NCBI RefSeq assembly: GCF_002960625.1
Contig: NZ_POJH01000029.1
Span: forward strand, 1 to 64,000
DNA length: 64,000 nt
Source: Streptococcus suis
GTDB taxonomy: Bacteria; Bacillota; Bacilli; Lactobacillales; Streptococcaceae
Direction of reading: 5' to 3'
Below, in pieces: positions 45,660-54,157 of this stretch. Every line of letters begins with the position of its first letter. Positions within the stretch are counted from its first letter, which is position 1. The position numbers were made by a program, and so were the translations under genes. Below the pieces are notes generated by a model, which ran no database searches, had not been told where the DNA came from, and saw only the letters and a list, made by a program, of their open reading frames with translations.

Positions 45660-45690
45660 ACACTCACATCCTTTAACGATTTTTTAATCA

Positions 45691-45730
45691 ACTGGCTACC
45701 CAAATCCTTTTACACATCTAGGTAGCCAGT
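45691..45730 (-). promoter_or_regulatory. Intercistronic hairpin after the duplicated shell genes
   Basis: ACTGGCTACC and GGTAGCCAGT form a perfect 10-bp stem with a ~20-base loop, between the second BMC-H gene and eutT. There is no T-run directly after it, so it may protect the 3' end of the shell-gene message or lower downstream expression, helping shell proteins be made in excess. Confidence -1.
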
Positions 45731-45741
45731 ACACTTATTCG

Positions 45742-46017
45742 CTATTTTGGTAAAATGACTTCTACTTCTGAATGTGGACGTGGGATGACGTGTACAGATA
45801 CTAACTCGCCTACGTTTTCTGCTGCCGCTGCACCTGCATCTGTTGCAGCTTTAACAGCGCCAACATCTCCACGTACCAATACAGTCACCAAGCCGCCACC
45901 AACTTGTTCTTTACCAACAAGGGTAACGTTTGCTGCTTTGACCATTGCATCTGCTGCCTCGATTGCGCCAACCAAGCCGCGTGTTTCTACCATTCCTAAT
46001 GCGTTTGCGTTTGCCAT
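45742..46017 (-). CDS. eutM: Hexameric shell protein (BMC-H), second copy
   Basis: A 91-residue single-domain BMC protein ([20 protein letters not shown]; pore loop [27 protein letters not shown]), as in EutM/PduA, which tile the shell facets. It is almost identical to the copy just upstream, differing in residue 3 and lacking that copy's charged tail. Tandem duplication is evident at the DNA level as well. Confidence -1.
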   Translation of the reverse strand: MANANALGMVETRGLVGAIEAADAMVKAANVTLVGKEQVGGGLVTVLVRGDVGAVKAATDAGAAAAENVGELVSVHVIPRPHSEVEVILPK

Positions 46018-46036
46018 TGTGATGTCCTCCGATTTT

Positions 46037-46330
46037 TTATTCTTCTTCTTTTTTAGCTTGTGGTAAAATAACTTCTACTTCTGAATGTGGACGTGGGATA
46101 ACGTGTACAGATACCAATTCACCTACATTTTCTGCTGCCGCTGCACCTGCATCTGTTGCAGCTTTAACAGCGCCAACATCTCCACGTACCAATACAGTTA
46201 CCAAGCCGCCACCAACTTGTTCTTTACCAACAAGGGTAACGTTTGCTGCTTTGACCATTGCATCTGCTGCCTCGATTGCGCCAACCAAGCCGCGTGTTTC
46301 TACCATTCCTAATGCGTTTGCACTTGCCAT
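46037..46330 (-). CDS. eutM: Hexameric shell protein (BMC-H), first copy
   Basis: A 97-residue BMC-H protein nearly identical to the next copy up to residue ~90, then a charged tail (QAKKEEE). The GGG pore loop is the same, so the two would form similar pores and could mix. ATG 46330 has GGAGG 8 bases upstream; a longer start reads through the ribosome site. It follows the aldehyde dehydrogenase gene. Confidence -1.
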   Translation of the reverse strand: MASANALGMVETRGLVGAIEAADAMVKAANVTLVGKEQVGGGLVTVLVRGDVGAVKAATDAGAAAAENVGELVSVHVIPRPHSEVEVILPQAKKEEE

Positions 46331-46355
46331 TGTTATGACCTCCAAAAATTATTTT

Positions 46356-47861
46356 TTAATGACTTAATTTAGCTAATACTTGTTTTACAAGTAGTTCAAC
46401 CAGTTCATCTTCTTTAAGACTTGAAGATGAGAGAGATTCCCTTGTTGCATCCGCAACTGTTCCCTTATAACTATCCATCAAATTTTCTGCTTTTAAGAAA
46501 TCTATGTATTCAGATGTTCCGTAAGCAACACGACGGATATTGTAAAGGTTGTGTGGACTAACGTTATCAGATGTTGCACTTCCTCCGACTGCTCCACATC
46601 CTAAGGTGAAGGCTGGGAACAAACCTGTTGTGCCACCAACACCACCAAGAGCTGCAGGGGTGTTGACTAATAGACGAGAAACTGGTTTTTTCAGGGCGAA
46701 CTCACGAATAATCTCATCATTCTTAGAGTGGATGGACAGGGTATGTCCAACCCCTTCATGATGCAGAATTTTAATACTTAAATCACAAGCCTCTTCCCAT
46801 GTTTTAACAGTATAGAAGCCAAGAATTGGAGCTAGTTTTTCCATTGAATATGGTGCATCTTTTCCAACTCGTGTTTCTTCTGCAATCAAGACCCTTGCGT
46901 CTGCTGGTACCGAGATACCTGCTCGTTCAGCAACGATTTGTGGTGTCTTACCAACCATTTTCGGGTTCATTGCACCGCTTGGAAGAATGATAAACTCTCC
47001 CAATTTTTTAGCATCAGCAGGTGGTAAGAAGTACGCACCTTGCTTTTTAAATTCTGCGATAACAATGTCTTTCATGTCCTCTTCAACAATGACAGATTGC
47101 TCAGAGGCACAAATCACACCATTATCAAAAGTTTTAGACTCAATAATATGGCGAACAGCTGTTGGAATATCCGCACTCCGTTCGATAAAGGCTGGTCCAT
47201 TACCAGGTCCTACACCAATCGCAGGCGTTCCAGATGAATAAGCTGCTTTTACCATGGCTGTGCCGCCTGTTGCCAAAATAAGATTTGTATCTTTGTGGCG
47301 CATGAGCTCATTAGTTGCCGCAATGGAAGTTTTTTCAATAACACTGATGGCTCCATCTGGACAGCCAGCTGTTTTAGCAGCGCGTTTAATAATCTCCACT
47401 GTTTCAACAATACACTTCAAGGCGCTTGGGTGTGGAGAAAAGACGATACTGTTTCCAGCCTTCAAGGAGATGAGGGCTTTATACATGACTGTTGAGGTCG
47501 GGTTTGTCGAAGGAATCAGACCAGCAATCACGCCAACTGGTACACCAACTTCGATAATCTTTTTCTCTGTATCTTCGCGCAAGATACCTACAGTCTTCAT
47601 ATTCTTGATATGCTCCAGAAGAACCTTTGATGCCACTGTATTTTTGATAACTTTATCCTGCCAGCGACCAAATCCCGTTTCTTCAACAGCCATCTTAGCC
47701 AGTCGTTCACGCTCATCGTAACAAGCTTTTGCAACGACTTTGACAATCGTATCAATCTGTTCTTGGGACATCTGCGCTAGTTCACGTTGAGCAATCTTTG
47801 CTTGGCGAACAAGGTTGCGAACTTCCTGTATTGATACTAAATCCTTATCTTCTAAGTACAT
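46356..47861 (-). CDS. eutE: CoA-acylating aldehyde dehydrogenase (EutE/PduP)
   Basis: A 501-residue enzyme that oxidises acetaldehyde or propanal to the acyl-CoA within the microcompartment. Seen: VIAGLIPSTNPTSTVMYKAL (~112), ATGGTAMVKAAYSSGTPA, the catalytic cysteine in NGVICASEQSV (~250), GFYTVKTWEEACDL. The C-terminus carries a helical extension (EDELVELLVKQVLAKLSH) like an encapsulation peptide, here at the C-terminal instead of the N-terminal end used by Salmonella PduP. It is the only such enzyme in the locus, so it probably serves both substrates. Confidence -1.
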   Translation of the reverse strand: MYLEDKDLVSIQEVRNLVRQAKIAQRELAQMSQEQIDTIVKVVAKACYDERERLAKMAVEETGFGRWQDKVIKNTVASKVLLEHIKNMKTVGILREDTEKKIIEVGVPVGVIAGLIPSTNPTSTVMYKALISLKAGNSIVFSPHPSALKCIVETVEIIKRAAKTAGCPDGAISVIEKTSIAATNELMRHKDTNLILATGGTAMVKAAYSSGTPAIGVGPGNGPAFIERSADIPTAVRHIIESKTFDNGVICASEQSVIVEEDMKDIVIAEFKKQGAYFLPPADAKKLGEFIILPSGAMNPKMVGKTPQIVAERAGISVPADARVLIAEETRVGKDAPYSMEKLAPILGFYTVKTWEEACDLSIKILHHEGVGHTLSIHSKNDEIIREFALKKPVSRLLVNTPAALGGVGGTTGLFPAFTLGCGAVGGSATSDNVSPHNLYNIRRVAYGTSEYIDFLKAENLMDSYKGTVADATRESLSSSSLKEDELVELLVKQVLAKLSH

Positions 47862-47867
47862 TCAGTA

Positions 47868-48527
47868 TTACTCCTTTCTTGAGAGTTCCATCAAGGCTTG
47901 GACAAGCTGACGCTTGTTAGCAAATTTTATTTCTTTTTTGCTTAATTGAATATCTTTTTCACGGTAAGCTATGCTTCTGAGTTTGACAACTTTTAATTTT
48001 TCCAGCTCTGTTTGTGAAAACTTAGGAACAAAAGGTGTTTCGACCGCTTCCTCTTCTATGCTTGTAGGTATTTTCACTACTTCAGTAGTTTCCTTAGCTT
48101 GTTCATTAACTTGCTCTGTAGTTCCCAATGGCTCAGGGCTTTCTACAAGATTTACAGAAACAGCAACTTCTTCCTTCAATGGATTGAGAGGCTCAGCTTG
48201 CTCTTCCACTTTTTGTTCTTCAACTGGAAGGGGCTCTTCTTTTTTGAGTTTCTTCTCAGCCCTGATCAGTTTTTCAGTCTGCTCATCCATACTAGCAATG
48301 ACATGGCTACCACGATAAAAAGATTTATTTTCGAGTTCTGCGACTGCAGCAGCTACTGCTGCTTTTACAGCACCAACATCTCCTGTAATATGTACGGTAT
48401 TCAAACCAGATTTGATTTTCTCAATATTGATAATGGAAACATTGGCAGCTTTTACAGCTAGGTCGGCAGCTACAACAGCACCTAGATACCCTTTTACTTC
48501 AATTAGTCCTAGTGCTCTTTTAGCCAT
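47868..48527 (-). CDS. BMC shell protein with long C-terminal extension (EutK-like)
   Basis: A 219-residue protein: a BMC-H domain (residues 1-~88; ALGLIEVKGYLGAVVAADLA, pore KIKSGLNTV, GSHVIASM), then a very acidic, Glu/Pro-rich linker (~95-165) and a conserved-looking basic end (FSQTELEKLKVVKLRSIAYR, and FANKRQLVQALMEL). EutK of enterobacteria also has a BMC domain plus an extra C-terminal domain that may bind nucleic acid. The linker could reach into the lumen and dock cargo. This is inference. Confidence -1.
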   Translation of the reverse strand: MAKRALGLIEVKGYLGAVVAADLAVKAANVSIINIEKIKSGLNTVHITGDVGAVKAAVAAAVAELENKSFYRGSHVIASMDEQTEKLIRAEKKLKKEEPLPVEEQKVEEQAEPLNPLKEEVAVSVNLVESPEPLGTTEQVNEQAKETTEVVKIPTSIEEEAVETPFVPKFSQTELEKLKVVKLRSIAYREKDIQLSKKEIKFANKRQLVQALMELSRKE

Positions 48528-48538
48528 CTAATCCCCCT

Positions 48539-49192
48539 TTAATAATTCTTCGGGTTGCTTGCAATAGAGATGACTGTTCTAGCAAAGGCATCACAGGCAG
48601 CTCTACAAGCTGATTGCGAACCTACTAGAAGACCTCCAGCAAAGTTTGTTTCACTTGGTGGACCATAGAAGGCACCAATGGTCACATCTGAAGCTTTCAG
48701 AGCTGCGTCAAGTCCAACCATTGCTTCTGCTGGCGGTGCAATCAAGTAAGCAATAGCAGTTCCCTCTTCGGCATTTGCGCCTTGGGAAAGATAAGAACCT
48801 GCACGGGAAACACAATGGGCAAAATATGGGATTGTGTTCTCATCATTTGCACTATAGAAGCTTGCACCGTTTTCGATTTCATAAATGGCAACATCCAAGC
48901 CACTTCGTACTTCCTCGGGAGTAGGACCAGCTAAAATACCAATGACCTCACCAGCAAGTTTTGTTGAGGCATTACCAGCACCAGCATACATACTTCTTGC
49001 ATAAACCACTTCAACATCGGCAGACTTAGTTGCCTCATCTAGCGCAACATAGGTTACATCATCACAATCTGATGTAATAATCCCTAAACTTCTATGATGC
49101 GGTTTTAGCTCCAAGGAAGCAGCCAGGCTAGCATCAACATTGGAAATGAGTAGAGCACTAAGTACAGATGCTCCTAAACGTTCGTTTATCAC
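48539..49192 (-). CDS. eutL: Trimeric shell protein EutL
   Basis: A 217-residue protein with two BMC-like domains, of the EutL kind with a gated central pore (LKPHHRSLGIITSDCDDVTY, FYSANDENTIPYFAHCVSRAGSYL, YGPPSETNFAGGLLVGSQSA). The start is GTG 49192 (MINERLGASVL) with AGGAGG 7 bases upstream. It follows eutC. Together with PduB the locus has two different trimeric shell types. Confidence -1.
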   Translation of the reverse strand: MINERLGASVLSALLISNVDASLAASLELKPHHRSLGIITSDCDDVTYVALDEATKSADVEVVYARSMYAGAGNASTKLAGEVIGILAGPTPEEVRSGLDVAIYEIENGASFYSANDENTIPYFAHCVSRAGSYLSQGANAEEGTAIAYLIAPPAEAMVGLDAALKASDVTIGAFYGPPSETNFAGGLLVGSQSACRAACDAFARTVISIASNPKNY

Positions 49193-49207
49193 AATAGGAC
49201 CTCCTTT

Positions 49208-50101
49208 TTATTTCAAATCAACACCTGATTTTTTATTGTCCAAAATCTTTTTAATGATTTCCGCAACATAAGCACCTGCCTCAACCGCAGGAGTACCACC
49301 TTTGTGGATATTGGAAACAACTGTCCGACGTGATTCTGGCATGCCCATTGTAGGTTTGTAGGCCAAATAAGCACTCATAGATTCTGCCGTTACTAGTCCC
49401 GGACGTTCTCCAATCAAGATACAAACGACTTCAGCACCTGTTAATTCTGCAATATGATCCATAGCTCCAACACGGGAGTGTTTGATAAAGAGTACTTCGT
49501 CGAATTCTAGACCAAACATTTTCAAGCCTTGCTTCAAGGCTGGAAGGAAATCTCTTATGTTTGCTTCAATGGCTGACGAACTCAATCCATCACCTACAAC
49601 AATTTGAACCTTAGCATTCTTCTTGCAGCTATTTTTAATGATTTCCTGCTGATCTTCTGGGAAAATTCTTCCCAAATCAGGTCGTGTTAGGTATTCGTCC
49701 TTAGAGGAAGCCTTGGTATGTACTGGGATAAAGCCCATTTCTTTAACGAAATCTTCTGAGACATAGGAGAAAACAGCATCTTGGGCCGCAGCATGGTCTG
49801 CCCTAAAGCGCAAAATTGTTTGCGTTTTATAACGGTTTCCTGCCCTCCACAAACCTAAACGAGCGGGTGTAAATTGTTTAATCTTACGATAGGCCTCTTC
49901 ATTGATAGCATTTGGAATAAGGAATTGTTTCTGAATATCTACCTCGGTAATATCAGGAATGATTCCATCTTCAATTTGGCAATCTTCTTGCTTAGGTTGA
50001 TGCGAAGAGGAAGGGGCATCCATTTGTTCTGACACAACTGGCGTTTCAGTTATTTCATTCAAAATGGAGCGAATCATTTCTTTTAATTCTAGTTCATTCA
50101 C
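49208..50101 (-). CDS. eutC: Ethanolamine ammonia-lyase, small subunit
   Basis: A 297-residue subunit that with EutB converts ethanolamine to acetaldehyde and ammonia using adenosylcobalamin. [35 protein letters not shown] and [20 protein letters not shown] are typical. The first ~18 residues ([15 protein letters not shown]) form a probable encapsulation helix, followed by an acidic linker. Directly after eutB. Confidence -1.
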   Translation of the reverse strand: MNELELKEMIRSILNEITETPVVSEQMDAPSSSHQPKQEDCQIEDGIIPDITEVDIQKQFLIPNAINEEAYRKIKQFTPARLGLWRAGNRYKTQTILRFRADHAAAQDAVFSYVSEDFVKEMGFIPVHTKASSKDEYLTRPDLGRIFPEDQQEIIKNSCKKNAKVQIVVGDGLSSSAIEANIRDFLPALKQGLKMFGLEFDEVLFIKHSRVGAMDHIAELTGAEVVCILIGERPGLVTAESMSAYLAYKPTMGMPESRRTVVSNIHKGGTPAVEAGAYVAEIIKKILDNKKSGVDLK

Positions 50102-50113
50102 AGTGACTTCCTC

Positions 50114-51487
50114 CTATATCTTTGACTTCATGAAGACTGAACCATCACCACCAATTTCAGTCAGATGGCCATCTTTCATTAAGCCCATATTTTCCATCCA
50201 GATTTCAAATTCTTTGATTGGACGCTTACCTAACAAGTCACGCATGGTCGCTGTTTCATGGTAACCAGTTGTCTGGTAGTTCAACATAATGTCGTCACCA
50301 TGTGGAATAGCCATGATGTAGTTGACACCTGCAGCACCAAGAAGAACAAGCAAGTTTTCAGCATCATTTTGATCAGCTTTCATGTGGTTGGTGTAGCAAA
50401 TGTCACATCCCATAGAAATACCTGTCAATTTACCCATGAAATGATCTTCCAAACCTGCACGGATAACCTGTTTTGAATCGTAAAGATATTCTGGACCAAT
50501 GAAACCAACTACGGTATTGACAAGGAAAGGATCGAAACGTTTTGCAAAGCCATAACAACGAGCTTCCATAGTTACTTGGTCAGCTCCATGGTGGGCATCT
50601 GAAGACAACTCGGAGCCCTGACCAGTTTCAAAGTACATGACGTTTGGACCTGCTGCAGTTCCGACTTTCAAGGCTGTGTCACGCGCTTCTTGGATGATTT
50701 TAGCATCAAAACCAAAGGCTGTATTTCCTTTCTCAGATCCAGCAATAGACTGGAAGACCAATCCTGTCGGAGCTCCCTGATTCATGGCCTCAATTTGTGT
50801 CGTTACATGGGCCAGCACGCAATGTTGAGTTGGAATTTTATATTCTTCAATGAAGTCATTGAACTTATGCAAAATCCGTTTGGTGCTTTCCACTGAATCA
50901 TCCACTGGGTTCAAACCAAGCAAGGCATCTCCACATCCGTATGCAAATCCTTCCATGGTTGAAGCCATAATACCGTCTGGATCATCAGTTGTGTGGTTAG
51001 GTTGTAAACGAGATGAGAAGGTTCCTGGAACACCAATTGTTGTATTTGCAGTCTTAGTAATGATAATTTTCTGTGCTGCTACTATCAAGTCCAAGTTGGT
51101 CATTAGCTTAGCTACTGCAGCAACCATTTCTGAGGTCAGACCACGTGATAACCATTGAATATCGATATTGGTCGTTTTATTGTCCAAAATCCATTCACGC
51201 AGTTCTTCAACTGTCCAGTTTTTTATTTTTTCATAGGTACGAAGGTTAACGTCGTCAATGATAATACGCGTTACCTCATCCTCTTCATATGGAACGACTG
51301 GATTATTGAACAAATCAGAAAGTTTTAGCTGAGCCAAAACTACCTTGGCTGCCACGCGTTCTTCTGCCGACTCGGCCGCTACGCCAGCCAAATGATCTCC
51401 TGATTTAAATTCATTAGCCTTGGCCAAGACTTCTTTTACAGAATGAAATTCATAGACTCGACCAAATAACTTTGTTTTTAATATCAT
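50114..51487 (-). CDS. eutB: Ethanolamine ammonia-lyase, large subunit
   Basis: A 457-residue catalytic subunit with the family's TIM barrel: LQPNHTTDDPDGIMASTMEG, GDALLGLNPVDDSVEST, QSIAGSEKGNTAFG, FETGQGSELSSDAHHGADQ and CDICYTNHMKADQNDAENL are signature segments. Length is normal (~453). It lies between eutA and eutC, with AAAGGAGG upstream. Confidence -1.
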   Translation of the reverse strand: MILKTKLFGRVYEFHSVKEVLAKANEFKSGDHLAGVAAESAEERVAAKVVLAQLKLSDLFNNPVVPYEEDEVTRIIIDDVNLRTYEKIKNWTVEELREWILDNKTTNIDIQWLSRGLTSEMVAAVAKLMTNLDLIVAAQKIIITKTANTTIGVPGTFSSRLQPNHTTDDPDGIMASTMEGFAYGCGDALLGLNPVDDSVESTKRILHKFNDFIEEYKIPTQHCVLAHVTTQIEAMNQGAPTGLVFQSIAGSEKGNTAFGFDAKIIQEARDTALKVGTAAGPNVMYFETGQGSELSSDAHHGADQVTMEARCYGFAKRFDPFLVNTVVGFIGPEYLYDSKQVIRAGLEDHFMGKLTGISMGCDICYTNHMKADQNDAENLLVLLGAAGVNYIMAIPHGDDIMLNYQTTGYHETATMRDLLGKRPIKEFEIWMENMGLMKDGHLTEIGGDGSVFMKSKI

Positions 51488-51517
51488 TAAATTTATCCTC
51501 CTTTTGATATTGACTGA

Positions 51518-52951
51518 TTAACTGAATACTAGGGTTTTTACAACGACTGGTAAAACTGAGCCTTCAACTAAAGGATTGCCAATATCAATGTAATCTCCAT
51601 TTTGCACATCAACAGAATCGATACAAACAAAGGGATAATCTTTAGGCAACAATGCAAACAAACTTTGACCAAGTACCTTTGCCATGTCTTCCTTGACAAC
51701 AACCAACAAAGGAATTCCTCGATCAATACTATCTTTCATCCCTTCAAGAATAGCCTGGGCATATTCTTGTACCCTTACGAAACTTGGACTCTTTATACCA
51801 TCTAAGGCTAAAGCCAATTCTTGAACTTCATTTTCAAGCATGAACCATCGGCTTTTTTCCCTGATAGCCTCCGCCAACTTTTGCTGCGCCCCCATCTCAT
51901 CTTGACTAGATAATTTCAAAACTGGGATATTCTTGATCGGCAAAATTTTTGAAATATAGGTAATAGTGCTCCCACTTACCTCTGTCGTATGGCTTCCAGC
52001 ACCAACTACCGTAGCCCTAATGGTTTCTACCGACTCAATTACCTTCTTGTTTGAGAAGATTTTCGATTGTGCTATTGCTTTTCCAAGTAGTATCCCTATA
52101 TCTCCATAGTGAAATTCACTGACAGAACGATCCGCTTGAAAAATCGCATCGGCCACACCACCTGAGAATGAAACACACTGGATAGGATAGTCCAATTTCA
52201 AACCATGATTAGTTTGGAGCAATTCATAGTAAGGACTATTTGTATCTAAGCCCAAACTTTGCTCTAGTACAGATACCAAAATAGCTATCAGGCGTTCCAG
52301 ATCTGGTCGATTAAGGAGAGCTCCTACCGCCAAGTTTAATTTTTCTTTGATAATAATTTCTTGTAGTTTTGGAGCAATATAGGTAATATAGTGACTAGCT
52401 GGATCAATTTTCACAAGCCTACCGCCAATATCAAAACAAGCGGTATCAATCAAGTCTCCTTCACGGTAAACAGAGATATTTGATGTTCCTCCACCAATAT
52501 CAATATTTGCTACAGAAGTGTGGTGCTCCTGAGAGTACTGATAACTACCTGCTCCCTTACCAGAAATAATACTCTCCAAGTCTGGGCCAGCAGTAGCAAC
52601 AACAAAATCACCTGCATAGCCACTTAAGGCCTCTAGGACTTGACTAGCATTATCCTTTCTAGCTGTTTCACCTGTTATGATGACAGCCCCCATCTGAATC
52701 ATATCCTTCGAAATACCTGCTTTTTGGTATTCCAATCTGACAAATTCTTTTATAGACTCAACATCTATCAAAAGATTTTCAAAAATGGGAGTAAAGATAA
52801 TTTCACTCCTATACAGAACTCGCTTATCTGTAATATATACACGTGGAATAGTGAAAACGGAGGCTATATTTTCCACAATCAATTCAGATAACACCAGTTG
52901 AGTTGTAGCGGTACCAATATCAATGCCAACACTTAATATCTTATCGGACAT
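51518..52951 (-). CDS. eutA: Ethanolamine ammonia-lyase reactivase EutA
   Basis: A 477-residue actin-like ATPase that reactivates EutBC by exchanging damaged cobalamin. Phosphate motifs: [15 protein letters not shown] (~7-21) and [13 protein letters not shown] (~165), with [14 protein letters not shown] 52951 has GGAGGTAAGG upstream. The start region follows a leader with an ANTAR dual hairpin and a terminator, so its expression (and that of eutBCLKE onward) is probably controlled by EutV. Confidence -1.
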   Translation of the reverse strand: MSDKILSVGIDIGTATTQLVLSELIVENIASVFTIPRVYITDKRVLYRSEIIFTPIFENLLIDVESIKEFVRLEYQKAGISKDMIQMGAVIITGETARKDNASQVLEALSGYAGDFVVATAGPDLESIISGKGAGSYQYSQEHHTSVANIDIGGGTSNISVYREGDLIDTACFDIGGRLVKIDPASHYITYIAPKLQEIIIKEKLNLAVGALLNRPDLERLIAILVSVLEQSLGLDTNSPYYELLQTNHGLKLDYPIQCVSFSGGVADAIFQADRSVSEFHYGDIGILLGKAIAQSKIFSNKKVIESVETIRATVVGAGSHTTEVSGSTITYISKILPIKNIPVLKLSSQDEMGAQQKLAEAIREKSRWFMLENEVQELALALDGIKSPSFVRVQEYAQAILEGMKDSIDRGIPLLVVVKEDMAKVLGQSLFALLPKDYPFVCIDSVDVQNGDYIDIGNPLVEGSVLPVVVKTLVFS

Positions 52952-52961
52952 CACCTTACCT

Positions 52962-53052
52962 CCAAAAAAAGACACCTAAAGTAATGCTAATAGATAGTTT
53001 CTATTACCATTCTTCAAGCGTCATTGCTTTTAGGCTCACATCATTGTCAGCC
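52962..53052 (-). promoter_or_regulatory. EutV (ANTAR) antitermination site upstream of eutA
   Basis: Minus-strand RNA: hairpin P1 at 53033-53052, GGCTGAC-AATGAT-GTGAGCC; hairpin P2 at 53016-53029, AAGC-AATGAC-GCTT. Both hexaloops have A at position 1 and G at position 4, the known requirement for ANTAR proteins. Downstream, a long imperfect stem (52981-53014, with CCTAAA/TTTAGG at its base) and a seven-T run (52968-52974) form a likely terminator. Binding of EutV to P1/P2 would stop the terminator from forming. Confidence -1.
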
Positions 53053-53064
53053 TCTTCTATTCAA

Positions 53065-53112
53065 TTATAATCCTGCACTATTTATCACCGTCACAGTGAC
53101 ATGGTTACAGGA
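53065..53112 (-). repeat. Nested inverted repeat downstream of eutV
   Basis: Minus-strand AATCCTG...CAGGATT (7 bp) encloses the perfect 11-base palindrome GTCACTGTGAC. It may end the eutV message, or be an operator upstream of a TATAAT that sits in the repeat's left flank. The gap between eutV and eutA contains no coding sequence. Confidence -1.
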
Positions 53113-53132
53113 TTTGCTTCACTGTATCATTA

Positions 53133-53708
53133 TTAAAACTCATCATGCATGACCAATAGTTTAGCAATTTCCACCATGGGAACTCTTTTCTGCATACTGA
53201 TGGTTCGAATATGCTTAAAGGCTGCTGATTCTGATAGATGATCACGAGACATCAATAAGCCTTTTGCTTTTTCAATGATGATACGGTCATTGATTTTTTT
53301 TGATAATTTAGCCATCTCATGATTCATTTGTTGAAATTGTCTGCCTTTTGCAATACATACTTCCACCATGGGAATCAATGATTTGGCATCCAGAGGTTTT
53401 ACTAAGTAGCCACTAACACCATATCGTTTGGCTTTTTCGATATGCTGTTCATCACTTTGGGTAGTTAGTAATAGAACACCATAGGCCAGTTCATCATCCA
53501 ATATTTTTTTACTAGCTGTCAAACCATCCAATAAAGGTAGCTGGATAGCCATCACAACTAAATCTGAACGGTATTTTTGACTTAGTTCAATTGCTTCAAA
53601 GCCATCGCTAGCATCTGCCACAACTTCGAAATCAGCCTTTTCCAATAGTTGTCTGACTTCACGTCTGACCATTGGATCCTTGTCTGCTATTAGTATTCTA
53701 CCTTTCAT
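53133..53708 (-). CDS. eutV: ANTAR antiterminator EutV with a degenerate receiver domain
   Basis: A 191-residue protein: receiver domain (1-~120), coiled-coil linker, ANTAR RNA-binding domain (~130-188; RIIIEKAKGLLMSRDHLSES and AAFKHIRTISMQKRVPMVEI). In E. faecalis, EutV phosphorylated by EutW binds paired hairpins and prevents termination in eut mRNAs. Here the phosphoacceptor position reads DLVVMAIQLPLLDG, with Ala (codon GCT) where an Asp is expected, and the acidic triad near residue 10 is ADKDP rather than DDE. Thr (LLTTQSD) and Lys (YLVKPLD) are kept. No eutW gene follows. It likely works without phosphorylation. Confidence -1.
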   Translation of the reverse strand: MKGRILIADKDPMVRREVRQLLEKADFEVVADASDGFEAIELSQKYRSDLVVMAIQLPLLDGLTASKKILDDELAYGVLLLTTQSDEQHIEKAKRYGVSGYLVKPLDAKSLIPMVEVCIAKGRQFQQMNHEMAKLSKKINDRIIIEKAKGLLMSRDHLSESAAFKHIRTISMQKRVPMVEIAKLLVMHDEF

Positions 53709-53727
53709 ACCTACCTCTTCTGAAAGC

Positions 53728-54081
53728 TTATGTCCGCGTTACAACTGTACTTGAAAAATGAAGAATTTCCTCCAAGCCCTGTAACACAGCCACTAGAGCA
53801 GCTTCAACAGAAGACACATCTCCCGTCATGACAACAGAGCCACTAAATCGGTCAACAAAACCGATCTGAACATCTGCCGCCTTGGTCGCAAGATCCACCG
53901 CAATAATGGAAGCTTCACTAGGAGTGATCGTCAGTATGCCAATAGCTCCTTTTTTATCGACCAGCAAACCTAGTTTTTCATAAATGACTTCATCAGGATT
54001 TGCAATGAGATGGGCCAGGGTTATCTGTTTCCCTGGTACATACTCTTGTATCATTCTCTGTTTTTCTTCCAGTTTGTCCAC
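53728..54081 (-). CDS. eutS: Shell protein EutS (circularly permuted BMC, PduU-like)
   Basis: A BMC protein of about 108-117 residues: [20 protein letters not shown] at the N-terminus, then [20 protein letters not shown] and VGFVDRFSG-like [20 protein letters not shown]. It forms bent hexamers. The start is uncertain: GTG 54081 overlaps the best ribosome site (GAGAAGG); CTG 54072 would be at ideal distance; ATG 54054 is further. It follows the alcohol dehydrogenase gene and precedes eutV; both are driven by a promoter between. Confidence -1.
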   Translation of the reverse strand: MDKLEEKQRMIQEYVPGKQITLAHLIANPDEVIYEKLGLLVDKKGAIGILTITPSEASIIAVDLATKAADVQIGFVDRFSGSVVMTGDVSSVEAALVAVLQGLEEILHFSSTVVTRT

Positions 54082-54121
54082 CTTCTCTCAATAGAAGTTT
54101 GGATAACGCCCTAGTTAGTAT

Positions 54122-54150
54122 ATTATAACACAAAGTAGGGTAGTTATCAA
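54122..54150 (-). promoter_or_regulatory. Internal promoter before eutS-eutV
   Basis: Minus-strand TTGATA (54145-54150), 17 bases, TATAAT (54122-54127), almost the same as the promoter of the alcohol dehydrogenase. The leader to eutS is only about 30 bases and holds no ANTAR hairpins, so eutS and eutV would be transcribed without antitermination. Confidence -1.
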
Positions 54151-54157
54151 CATAAAT

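Noticed and set aside
47254-47721. 155-residue plus-strand frame opposite eutE
   Set aside because: Antisense shadow of the aldehyde dehydrogenase, without ribosome site.
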